Shown one piece after another: positions 10,069-18,886 of a DNA stretch of 21,201 nt; within the stretch, counting starts at the first letter, position 1; the number at the start of each line of letters is the position of its first letter. Source of the DNA: Pelargonium cotyledonis (lineage: Eukaryota > Streptophyta > Magnoliopsida > Geraniales > Geraniaceae); the NCBI GenBank assembly GCA_036897625.1, contig JAYMTA010001206.1:1-21201 (forward strand), given 5' to 3'. Both the position numbers and the translations under genes were made by a program. The notes under the pieces were generated by a model. The model was not told the DNA's origin and made no database searches. It saw nothing but the letters and a program-made list of their open reading frames with translations.

Positions 10069-10850
10069 TGATCACTATTTCTTGTGTTTGTTAGTTAATG
10101 TAATTTTTACCTGCTTGCATGTTTAGTGCTATAACACTCTCTCCTGGGCATTGTTTATTTTTTCTAATAGTTCAAGACTAATCAACTAAATAATCTCACA
10201 TTCACCTACCAAGTCCCTAAGGTTCAATACTCAGACTTTACAAGTTCTTTATTACAAGGTTGACTCTGGTGCACTTGCCGGATTTTCACACCACCAATTC
10301 TTGTCTTAGATCTCCTTGCTGTGTAGAGATTCTAGGAACCTCTCCATGACTAGTCAAGCCTAGTCTGTGTCCCACGTTGATATTTCGTTTGACTGAGCAA
10401 ACCACATGTCGCCCCGTCATTAGTCAACTCGTTTATGACTTTTTTATAGCGAATCACCTACTATTCCTATAATACTATATTAAGAAGTGTATTAATTCAC
10501 ACATATTAGTTAATTACAGTGAAAACTATTGTTATATTGTTATTAGTTAATAGCATAAAAATTTGTAACTCCTTGAATTTGAATTGGCATGTTCTAGAAT
10601 TGCTTTTTTAATATGAAGTATCTTATGTGTCAATCCCTTAGCCATTGCACCATTTTAATATACTATAGCACAAATTACCAGGTTGTTCCGAGAACGTCTT
10701 GAAGAAAACGATGTAGTCTGCGACTCATCCCATCAGTAACATTAAATTCGGTTTATTTGCATGTGTTCTAACAAATACTCTTATTACACTCTCATCGTAG
10801 ATACTCCTAGTAACTATTCAACTTATAAAAAAAAATTATAGCCAATTGAA
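10069..10850. other. No gene; LTR-element untranslated-type sequence
   Basis: No coding frame is visible. On the minus strand, about 10160-10290 reads CCGGCAAGTGCACC followed by GTAATAAAGAACTTG and a GAGTATTGAACC-type block. This resembles a non-coding motif I associate with plant LTR-retrotransposon untranslated regions. The family assignment is from memory and only tentative. Confidence 0.3.
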
Positions 10851-10857
10851 ATGGTTG

Positions 10858-11000
10858 AAGGCTCCGTTTGGATTAGATTTTTGATGGAAATGTGAGTCAT
10901 TCTCAATGCCATTGACATTCCCTCCATTCCCGTTTCTCATTCTCATTCTCATGTGATGTTGTTTGTAACAATTAAAGTATGAGAATGAGAATCCCTTTTC
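10858..11000. mobile_element. Possible Harbinger-type MITE end
   Basis: GGCTCCGTTTGGATTAG at 10860-10876, followed by repeated TTCTCATTCTCATTCTCAT (about 10934-10952) and the inverted ATGAGAATGAGAAT (10979-10992), resembles the ends of PIF/Harbinger-type MITEs in plants. No opposite terminus or duplication was found, so this is at most one end. Confidence 0.3.
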
Positions 11001-11429
11001 ATTTTATTTTCTGATATTTGTTTTTGTTTTTGAAAATAATAATTTTTTGGAAATATTTATAAAAATTAAAAAATAATTCAAATTTCTTTTTGCAAAATTG
11101 ATTGATATGTCGAGAAGTAGAGGTCGCAATCAGTTGAATCATATTTTGTTTGCATTTCAAATTGAAACATGAGAGCCAATATGATAATATTTCAAATAAA
11201 ATTGGATTTTTTCGTATTGTATTTGATGCGCCTATTTGACTCACGGTTTAAAGCAAACACACTAAGTGTCGATGTGGTGTAGTAGTCTTCTAACTTGTCC
11301 ACGTACGTAAAAGTATTTTCCTAGGTGTTGCAAATTGTTCCAAGTCTTTTCAACGTAAACTTGGTCGGCCGACGCACTTGATCTTGTTGGTTGGAATCCT
11401 GTCACATGTGTGTGCAAAGACACCAAAAA

Positions 11430-12810
11430 ACGATAACTCGGGGTGGTGGGCTGAGACGCCGCCTCGGGCGTGAGAATGAGTCATCTTTCGGATAACACGA
11501 AGCTCTAGAGATCGTTTTAGAAAGAGATAGTAAAGAGATGAGGTAATTTGTGAGTTGTGAGAGAGTTCTCTCCTTGCTTCATGTGAGAAGGGGTATTTAT
11601 ACTAACCCCTTTAGAGTGCCACAAGTCATCGTGTGATCGGCTGAAACCGAGGTGGACCCCACTTGGGAGGCTTGGAGCCTTTGCTGACTAAATGGCGTGT
11701 CACGCGCCGGTCGGACGCGGCCGACCTCTTTCGTCGTCCCATGAGCCAGGAGCGGACGGTGAAGATCTTGGTCGCCTCTATCTCACGAGATAGTTTCCCA
11801 AGACCTTGATGAGGCTCATGTGTGGTTGGGGAGGTCCGGAGGATGGAAGCATGTTCGGGACGGCCCAGGTTATGGTCCATCATGTGGACTTGTTGTGGTT
11901 ATTGTCATGTACTCGGATGGCTTGGGCCATCCTTGGGCGGACGGCGAGCTTGGCGGCTTGGGATGGAAGACACGCGTGGATGGCATAAGATCCATGGTCA
12001 ACCACACGGGCGAGACTGACACATGGGCGGAACGGGTGCCAAACAGATGCGAGAATGCGGTGGACGTGTGGATGACTTGGGCCATCCATGGATAGACGTG
12101 GGACGAGCGTGGTCTTGGTTCAAATGGACTTGGATGGATCAATGAGAGGCCAAGGAGGGACCAAGGAGGGGTTAGACGAAGCGTGGAAGGCCAAGGAATG
12201 GTTCTTGGCTTGGGTGCATCCCGTACAGACGGAGGGGAGGGTCTTTGGCTTGGACATGTCCCATACGGACGAAGGGGCGGTTCTTTGGCTAGGGCGCGTC
12301 CCGTTCTGACGGAGGGGCGGGTACTTGGCTTGAACGTGTCCCGTACGGACGTTGGTCCGGGTCTCGGCTTGGACGATGTCCCATACGGATGTTGGTCTGG
12401 ATCTTGGCTTGGGCGCATCCCGTATAGACGTTGGTTCGGGTCTTGGTTTGGGCGCGTCCCGTATGAACGTTGGTCTGGGCCTTGGCTTGGGCTGACGGCT
12501 TCGGAGGTGACCATTGGCGTTTTGGCGCGCACAATGGACTTAGACGTCACCAAACGATATTGGATGTCGTTGACAACTTTGATGTCGTCTCTTGGCACTT
12601 AGAACTTGGCATGCGCAATAGATTTGGAGGCCACCGGGGGACATTGATTGCACCAGAGGGCTTAAAGTTGGCTTTTGAGGAATTGTCATCTCTTTAACCC
12701 CACAATCTTGGGATGGTCTCGGGACCAAGGACTTGGATGAAAGGAAGCTCGGGCGTCACGCTTCGGGCTGTGACTTGTCAATTTTCTTGTGATTTTTTTT
12801 GGCATAATCA
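11430..12810 (-). mobile_element. GC-rich relic, copy 2, with LTR-like promoter (fossil)
   Basis: This is related to 8935-10009 in the same orientation; shared parts are the GGATGGCTTGGGCCATCCTT motif (11915-11934), the minisatellite, and the right edge ending ATAATCA at 12810. Unlike copy 1 it continues left into a region that on the minus strand carries TATAAATA (11594-11601) followed by a leader-like CTCTCTCACAACTCACAAAT stretch, as in an LTR U3-R boundary. Hence a probable LTR of an old LTR retrotransposon; the left limit is approximate. The two copies might be the two LTRs of one wrecked element or independent relics; the missing promoter half of copy 1 leaves this open. Confidence 0.42.
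12204..12492. repeat. 39-bp minisatellite, about 7.5 units
   Basis: The unit is close to CTTGGCTTGGGCGCGTCCCG joined to TACGGACGTTGGTCCGGGT (39 bp), repeated about seven and a half times with substitutions and small length changes. Because 39 is a multiple of three, the minus strand is open through the array and gives a 13-residue repeat of the type PSQDPDQRPYGTR. I regard that as a consequence of the repeat and not as a gene. Confidence 0.85.
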
Positions 12811-13099
12811 ATATTTAATCAGATTTGACATATCTACCCATTTTCACTCAAATGAGTGAATTTGTCCGACACAATCCAATCCATTCGATCTGAAATTGAT
12901 CGGATCGGATTATATTAGATAAGAAATTTCGGATGCTTACGAATTCATATCCACATTATCAACTCTACTGAGAAGGCATATTGATAATTTTGGGTAACTT
13001 TTAAAAAAATTGGATTAATTATGAAAATATGAATTATTCAGCTAGATTTATAAAAATTATGTAAACAGTTGAAAAAAATTTATAATAAAAATACTAAAA
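12811..13099. other. AT-rich spacer, nothing recognised
   Basis: AT-rich spacer between the GC-rich relic and the retroposon. I see no gene or transposon terminus. Confidence 0.5.
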
Positions 13100-13857
13100 T
13101 ATTTCCGGTAATTAAACTTTCGTTCTGGAAACCCTAGCCATCGTCACTTCTAGTTCTTCTTGTACGTTGCTTCTCTGAGATACCGTCGATTTTGTTGGTG
13201 ATCGGCAGTGGCTCAATATTCATCATCATATATGTGGGTGGTGCCTCATCTGGAGAGTAGTTGAAGTTCTCTCGTTTGGAGAGTGTGGGTTTTTTATTCG
13301 TGTTCAGTTTGCGGTGGGTCTGAGAAGATTCCACGATTTTGAGATAGAATCAGGTTTCGAGATGCACGTGTAGCATGTGGTCTGATTCAAGAGAGTGTGG
13401 GTTTTTTGTTCGTGTTCAGTTTGCGGTGGGTCTGAGAAGATTCCACGATTTTGAGATAGAATCAGGTTTCGAGATGCGCGTGTAACATGTGGTCTGATTC
13501 AATGACTGTTGGCAACGTTGGAGAGGAGATTGGGTCGGCGATGTGGGGTCTGGATCATTGTACGTCGCCAACGGTTTCACGAAGAATGGTCTGGGTCATC
13601 TTTTGGTGGTCGGGTGGGGAGAGGTTTCAGCCGGGGCCCCACTTTTAGGCTCCAGAGCTATTGGTGAAATTTTCCTGGGGACGTATGGCTAATCGGTTGT
13701 TTACAATGCTTTTATGTTTTCTTGCTTTTTCAGTTTGTTTAGATCGATTTTGACTTAGGTTGTTTTTTGGTTTTTCTGCTTAGTTTGGTTGTTCCTTGTA
13801 ATCGTTTAATTTTATCCCCGTTGAAATGAATGATTATTTGTTTCCGCTAAAAAAAAA
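13100..13857 (+). mobile_element. Poly(A)-ended non-LTR retroposon, non-coding
   Basis: A moderately GC-rich insert that starts near a TTCTGGAAACCCTAGCC stretch at about 13122-13138 and ends with ATGAATGATTATTTGTTTCC then a poly(A) run at 13849-13857, like the 3' end of a plant L1 element. It has no useful open frame. It is similar in kind to the minus-strand retroposon at 4849-5814 (GC-rich 5' part, T-rich 3' part, A-tail), although the two are not obviously the same sequence. A target-site duplication could not be fixed; TGATAATT at 12982-12989 and 13862-13869 is a weak candidate. The 5' limit is approximate. Confidence 0.6.
13279..13502. repeat. 112-bp tandem duplication within the retroposon
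   Basis: Two adjacent copies, 13279-13390 and 13391-13502, both begin GAGAGTGTGGGTTTTTT. They differ at three positions, about 97% identity. Tandem units near the 5' end are a known feature of some LINE 5' untranslated regions. Confidence 0.93.
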
Positions 13858-13917
13858 TGTCTGATAATTATCTATTCCTAAACCAAAAATGCTAATACAA
13901 AAACAAAGTGTATCTAG

Positions 13918-13926
13918 AATACTTGT
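13918..13926. repeat. MULE target-site duplication, left
   Basis: AATACTTGT is repeated exactly at 18878-18886. Nine bases is the characteristic Mutator duplication length. Confidence 0.93.
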
Positions 13927-14051
13927 GGATTAAAGGTAATTTTGGTACCCAAACATTGGGCAAAAGTCACGTTTAGTACCTGATCTTTTATTCTACCAGA
14001 TTTAGTACCCAAAGTTTAATTTTGTACCCAATTGAATACCCGCCGTAAGTT
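13927..14051 (+). repeat. MULE left terminal inverted repeat
   Basis: It matches the reverse complement of 18793-18877. After the terminal block, both ends share TTTAATTTTGTACCCAATTG (with small changes) and CGTAAGTT. The left copy is about 40 bp longer because of an extra block around 13950-14010 containing repeated TAGTACC/GGTACCC motifs. Similarity stops after CGTAAGTT at 14051. Confidence 0.85.
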
Positions 14052-14078
14052 TATGCTAATGTCACCGTTAATCTGTGC

Positions 14079-14175
14079 TGATGTGGCCGTTACGTTGATT
14101 AGTTGTATGAAACTTGCTGACGTGGACAAATCGGACACACTCCCTTATCTGACGTGGATTTTTTAATCGACGTGG
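14079..14175. promoter_or_regulatory. Four TGACGTGG-type motifs behind the left TIR
   Basis: TGATGTGG at 14079-14086 and three copies of GACGTGG (about 14119-14125, 14151-14157, 14169-14175) cluster between the inverted repeat and the GRF gene. ACGTGG is the core bound by plant bZIP proteins (G-box/ABRE class). They may be promoter elements for the GRF gene or subterminal repeats bound by transposase. The assignment is inferred from motif and position only. Confidence 0.35.
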
Positions 14176-14209
14176 CACCAAAAAAAAAAAAGAAAAAGAA
14201 AAGAAAAGA

Positions 14210-14487
14210 GATCTGATCATAATCTCTCTTCCTTCTCTTCTCTTTCTTCCATTCTCACTCTCTCACGCTCCTCTCTCTCGACGAACACTGTGAATTAGAG
14301 AATCTGATACCCAAAGTCTTAGTTGTCTTGTCGATTTCTCTCTTCCCATCGATTTATCTCTCTTTCGATTTCTTTTCTTTCTTCTTCTTCTTCAGTTTCG
14401 ATAGAGTCTTATCTGGATTAGGGTTTGTATCATTTTGTGATTTGGGAAATTGAAGATTTGGGGTTTTATTTCTGGGAAGATAAAGAG
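14210..14487 (+). promoter_or_regulatory. CT-rich 5' leader of the GRF gene
   Basis: A pyrimidine-rich stretch (repeated TCTCTTC, CTTCTTC and CTCTCTC) runs up to the ATG at 14488, typical of plant 5' untranslated regions. No clear TATA box was seen in front. The A-rich run at 14178-14206 just upstream may be part of the core promoter. Confidence 0.4.
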
Positions 14488-15504
14488 ATGAATGAAGAGC
14501 GTGTTATTAAATACAAATGCCGTGAAGATTATGAAGGCCCGAAGTTTTATTGTTGCTCGGATGTAGCTTGTATTCGATGGATTTCCTGGACGGAAAAAAA
14601 TCATGCACGAAGGTTCTATCGTTGTCCTTTCAAGTTAAGTATTAATTTGTTTGTGTTGATTTGTTGTATGTTTTGTTTATATATTTTGATGATTAATTCT
14701 TTGGAGCTTCAAAAGGTAACTATTTTTAATGTCTCAGTTTTTCAAATTTCTCAATTTCTAGTTTTTTATTTTTATTTTTAGATTCATATTATTGATTTCT
14801 GTTCATGGGTCAATAGGGTTTTAGAGGTAACTGAGATCATGTAGTTTGGTTGGGTTTGGACGTTTTGTGTGAATTTAGATCGAGCCATTTCTGGTTTATG
14901 TGGTTATGATCTTTTTTAATGTTGATGGTAACCTAATTTGTATTGATTATATGCATGTTGATTTGTTCCAAGGACAAGTAAATGAAACCCAATTGTTATT
15001 TCAAGCTGCTGTTGCAAATGATATATTGTTTTTTGTTTGTTGGATATGAGCTCAGCTATTGCAGGTATAGGTTTATATAATTGAAAGTGCTATTGTTGCT
15101 TATGATTTGGTTGTGCCATTAGTATTTGGATATCTTATTATGAATATGTTGATTTGTTTGTGACATTTGGTGTTCATATGCAGAGAACTTCAATGGATAG
15201 TGGGTACTTTGTGTGGCATGACAAGGATTTGTTAGGAGGTGATAAACAATACTACACAGCTGTCATCAGAGAGTTGTATGAAGATAGGAAAGCAATGTTG
15301 GCTGAACTGAATAGAAGGAAGGTTGGAGGTTGGTCGACAATGGATGGGAGTGTATCTGTGCAGGATGGTTCTAGCTCATCCTCATTTCATCAAGTTTCTA
15401 GCAAGTATAGGAAGAATGGAAATTGGTGTAATATAGTGTATGTGGTAGCTCTGATTCTGTTTGCAATGTATTGCACCTTATGCTTGGTAGTTTCTTGGTT
15501 GTAG
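14488..15504 (+). CDS. GRF-type zinc-finger protein with C-terminal membrane anchor, two exons, MULE-borne
   Basis: Exon 1 is 14488-14633 and exon 2 is 15186-15504. The intron reads AA|GTTAAG ... CAGAG|AACTTC and keeps the frame, giving 154 residues. I chose the ATG at 14488 because the frame upstream has no other ATG. Residues about 20-65 look like a GRF zinc finger: CCSDVAC, ISWTEKNHARRFYRCPF, then GYFVWHDKDL. In many plant GRF proteins a Cys precedes GYF; here it is Ser, so one metal ligand may be missing. A helical stretch (YYTAVIRELYEDRKAMLAEL, about residues 75-100) could form a coiled coil. The last 25 residues (NIVYVVALILFAMYCTLCLV and after) form one membrane segment, giving a tail-anchored layout. 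It resembles plant proteins often named At4g04775-like. Its role in transposition is unknown. An acceptor at CAG two bases earlier would need a different donor phase. Confidence 0.72.
14634..15185 (+). other. Intron of the GRF gene
   Basis: 552 bp, T-rich, from GTTAAGTATT to CATATGCAGAG. It joins a phase-2 exon end to give CPFKTSMDSGYFVWHD across the junction, which restores the expected spacing between the FYRC and GYFVW halves of the GRF finger. Confidence 0.6.
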
Positions 15505-15831
15505 AAAGTTTGTTATGATAGGTCTTGTAATGCAGCTAGTAGAATTAGTTTTATGTTTGTATGATGACCACAATCAATGAAAGTGTTGTTAAGTATAACC
15601 ATGTTTTTGTCTTGTTCTGTCATTTGGTGCATGAACATTAAAACCAAATTGCTTACTTTCCAAAGTTAGTAGCTAAATTGAACTGATCAAGTATTCAAAG
15701 TCCAGTTCACTTACTGCTGCTTCTTATGTTGGATCAACTCCACCAGCTCCTTCTCTTGCCTCAAATACTCCAGATTGTTCTTGTGTTGGTGGTTGAGAAA
15801 ATGGAATCTCATCTCCATTATCTTGAACTTC

Positions 15832-15927
15832 CTGCATGGTCATTAAAAACATACAAGATATTGAAACTCCATGCAAAACCAACTATATAATAAATGATAA
15901 GTGTAATAATTAGACAACTGATTATAC
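15832..15927 (-). other. Transposase intron near the 3' end
   Basis: 96-bp intron: CAACAG|GTATAATC ... CCATGCAG|GAAGTTC. Splicing joins QEAQEMEQQ-type sequence to EVQDNGDEIPFSQPPTQ and a TAA stop at 15724-15726. Confidence 0.75.
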
Positions 15928-16932
15928 CTGTTGCTCCATTTCCTGAGCTTCTTTTTGTGCAGCTTCCTTCTGTTCAACTTCTACAGCAAGATAATAGGCT
16001 CAATTAGGGCATCCCCTCTTGTTGTGTCCAATAGTCTTGCACCAACCACATGTCATTTGCCTTGTTTTCAGTTGTGGCCCCTTGTTTACATTGTTTTTCC
16101 CCCTCTTCCTCTCTCTCTCTCTTCCAATCTTCTTTTTTTCCTCTTTCTACCGGATAGACTTCTAATCTGTGGGGGCAGAAGTTGTTCATGATTCACAGCT
16201 GGCCAAAATTCCTCACCTCTAAGGCTCTAACTGATAACAATAGCTCATCAAATACATTGCCTTGCTGTAACAGTTATGAAGGTAATCTCCAACATCTCTC
16301 CCTTCGTATTGTATGGCACATACAGCATGTGCACATGGGATCCCAGTTAGATCCCATCTCCTACAGGTGCATGTTCCCTCATTCAACCTCACCACATGTT
16401 TCTTTGCATCATAGCCTACAACTTCATACCCCCTGTCACTCTTGAATTGCACATTCCACTCACAAGCTAAATCCATGTTTTTGTTTAGTCTCTTTCTAAT
16501 CCTAGGACCATGATCAAAAACCCACTTCTCACCTCCAATCTTCTTTTCTCTCAACCTCTTAGCTACATATAATCTCAAATGCTCCATCATCCCAATAATG
16601 CACTTATGCCTAGCTTCTATAATAGTTGCATTGAAGCTCTCACATATATTATTGTCAGCATTTTCACACTTCACATTAGTGCCAAAAAATGACCTAGCCC
16701 AATGTTTGGGATCAAGAGCAGTTAAGTCCTCATAGGCTTGGCAACTCATACTTAATGCCATATCATACATTAGCCTCTTAAAGCTCTCAAAGTAAGTAGA
16801 CTTACTAGATGCCCAAAACCTCTTCTTCAAGTCTTTCCCTCTGTGCTTCTTCCTCCAGTTGGCGTAGATGTGCCTGCAGCACATCCTTTGTTCAGCTTCT
16901 GGAATTATGGATTGTATTGCATTCATCAAACC

Positions 16933-17011
16933 CTACAAAAACAGTTATGCAGTTAGAAATCACATGTAACTATAGCTAGTACATACCACATACTAAAAGG
17001 CTACAACATAC
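16933..17011 (-). other. Transposase intron inside the DDE core
   Basis: 79-bp intron: CAAAAG|GTATGTTG ... TTTTTGTAG|GGTTTG. Splicing restores the family motif ISDQQKGL exactly, which makes this a strong intron call. Confidence 0.9.
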
Positions 17012-18389
17012 CTTTTGTTGGTCACTAATTATAGCCCAACCTCTACCATCATCCATCCTCAAATCTTCTGTTAGCAGTTTCAAAAACCACTTCCAAGAAT
17101 CAGTGTTTTCAACTTCAACCACTGCCCATGCAATGAGATACATTTGGTTTTTAGCATCAATGCCTATAGCTGTTAACAACTCTCCCTTCAAGATGCCTTT
17201 CAGAAAGCACCCATCCACTCCTATGAATCTCCTACATCCACTTAAGAAACCAGCTTTGCAAGCTGATAGACACATGTACAACCTTTTAAATTGGAGACCC
17301 CCTGTAGCTTCATCCCTTTGTGTTTGGACAAAAACAAAATTGTTTGCATTTGATTGCCTAACTTCAGCCACATATCTCCACAGCTTCCCAAATTCTTCCT
17401 TATCTTGCTTCATTAGCTCCTCATTATGAATCCCCTTGACTCTAATGCACTTGCTCAATGATGCATCACACTTCATTTTTTCCTTTACTATTTTCTTCAA
17501 CTGCCAAGTCTTAATATTTGGGATCTCATCAATCCTATCCTTGAAATATTTAGCTATTATACCAGCAGTCACCCTTCTATTGTTGTAAGCTGGATTGCAC
17601 TGATGGTGGTTGTTGTATTTCTTAACTCTAAACACCCTACAGTTGTTTGCCAATTTGCATAGACATACCAGTTGCATCTAGGCCCTTCCTCTCCAGCCCT
17701 ACCCTTGCATTGTGCTGATACTTGGATTTTATTGTTCCTCTTCAACTTGTACTCCACTTGATTATTAATTGCATACCTTGTTAGTGCATCCTTGAACTCT
17801 TTAGGTCTACTGAACCCCAACCTCAAGCTGAAGTCCAGGAAAGGTTGAAGTGGATCATATTGGGGCCACTGCAATGGTCTTCTTTGTGCAGAATCATTGT
17901 CACTGTCTGACTCTGACTCTCCTGTTCTCACACTCCAATCACTCTCACTTGAGTGGTAAACATATACCCCCCATCACTGTCTCCATCTTCAGCTTCATTT
18001 GCTTCCCTCACACCATCTACATCACCAACTTGTTCTTCCTCGTTCCCTGCTTCCTCGTCTGAAACCTCATACACCCTAGCTTTGCTTCTTCTTGACCTCC
18101 ACTTCTTCACTGTTTTCCTAGCAAGCTCAACCTCCTCGTCATGTGAATCGGAGTCAGCAAAGTGCACTTCCTCTACAAGCAGTGAAGCACCTTCCCCAAC
18201 TAGTATTTCTTCTTCATCATTTGAATCTTCACCAACAGTTCCTTCCACTTCCTCAATTATTGGCACTTGCACAAACTATCAACACCAGTAAAAACATTAT
18301 AAATACTACAAATTTTGAACTCAATAAACACAATCAACACTAGATACACAACCCATACCAGATTAACAACCAATACAAGATACAAAACA

Positions 18390-18474
18390 TAATAAAAATG
18401 TCATTTTCATCATATCTGTTCAGTTGTTGCATTTGGTGCAGCTGTATTTTAATAAAAATGTCATTTTCATCATA
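18390..18474 (-). repeat. 60-bp-period direct repeat in the transposase 5' region
   Basis: A 25-bp block containing AATAAAAATGTCATTTTCAT occurs at 18390-18414 and again at 18450-18474, exactly 60 bp apart. On the minus strand both copies read YDENDIFI in the same frame (20 codons apart). This may be part of an N-terminal transposase exon or duplicated leader sequence; splice sites here are not settled. The inverted pair GCTGTATTTTAAT (about 18441) and ATTAAAATACAGC (about 18524) lies beside it. Confidence 0.55.
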
Positions 18475-18792
18475 CCGTGGCTACCAATCATGCTACAAAA
18501 CAATGCAACACGCAAAACAACAAAATTAAAATACAGCCATTCATGTTTCCCTAGGACCCAAAACATTATAATATAGTTCTGTTGTCTAGGGTTCAACATT
18601 TAAAATAGCTTTTTCTTCACTGATACTGTTTTATTTGCTGGAAAACAAAAGCAACCAAGCCAAACAAAACCCTAAACATGCCACTTGACAACACAGAGAT
18701 GAAAAAGAACGAATCTTCACCTTCTCTCACCGTCAATCACGATTTCTGCTCTACTCGCCCTTTTTTCCTATCTCTGACCTTTGATTTTGCGG

Positions 18793-18877
18793 AACTTACG
18801 TCTGTTATTCAATTGGATACAAAATTAAATTTGGGTAATAAATTCCAAAGTTTGATTACCAAAATTACCTTAATTCC
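18793..18877 (-). repeat. MULE right terminal inverted repeat
   Basis: About 85 bp, the reverse-complement match of 13927-14051 with two mismatches in the outer 20 bases. It lies upstream of the transposase gene and probably contributes its promoter, as TIRs do in MuDR. Confidence 0.85.
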
Positions 18878-18886
18878 AATACTTGT
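18878..18886. repeat. MULE target-site duplication, right
   Basis: AATACTTGT, identical to 13918-13926. Confidence 0.93.

Larger units (their letters stand above)
15724..18275 (-). pseudogene. mudrA-type MULE transposase, decayed, with introns
   Basis: Exons on the minus strand: about 18275-17012, 16932-15928 and 15831-15724 (TAA stop). In order it has an acidic N-terminal region (about 17930-18270); a MuDR domain (KEFKDALTRYAINNQVEYKL, about 17780-17830); a DDE core with Asp in RRFIGVDGCFLKG (17215-17213), Asp in ISDQQKGL (17023-17021) and Glu in NNICESFN (16641-16639); a SWIM finger CTCRRWDLTGIPCAH (16371-16327); a basic segment; and a CCHC knuckle CGWCKTIGHNKRGC (16050-16009). Frame breaks lie near the C-run at 17967-17972, near 17654, near 16218 (two bases missing), and near 16099-16103; an in-frame TGA lies at 16000-16002. 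It could not make a full protein as it stands unless some breaks are sequence errors. All three catalytic residues are still present. The first exon(s), near the right TIR, were not resolved. Confidence 0.9.
13927..18877. mobile_element. Mutator-like element (MULE), 4951 bp, two convergent genes
   Basis: This is a complete MULE as judged by its edges. The left end begins GGATTAAAGGTAATTTTGGT and the right end, read inward on the minus strand, begins GGAATTAAGGTAATTTTGGT. Perfect 9-bp duplications flank it. It carries a mudrA-type transposase gene on the minus strand (about 15724-18275) and a GRF zinc-finger/membrane protein gene on the plus strand (14488-15504); the two are convergent, with stop codons about 220 bp apart. 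This is the same plan as maize MuDR, where mudrA and mudrB converge from the two ends. The transposase has several frame breaks, so the copy is probably not autonomous now, but the intact duplication shows the element has not been rearranged since it inserted. Confidence 0.92.

Noticed and set aside
10860-11000. A complete Harbinger MITE
   Set aside because: Only one end-like sequence is present; no opposite terminus or TTA/TAA-type duplication could be located.
11870-12598. 242-codon open frame on the minus strand
   Set aside because: It is kept open by a 39-bp tandem repeat and by GC-rich composition; its residues are repetitive and show no domain.
14425-14487. Extension of the GRF protein upstream of 14488
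   Set aside because: The frame opens with TTG and has no ATG before 14488; the upstream DNA looks like leader.
17953-18291. Ser/Pro/Thr-rich plus-strand open frame
   Set aside because: It is the antisense shadow of the acidic N-terminal region of the transposase.
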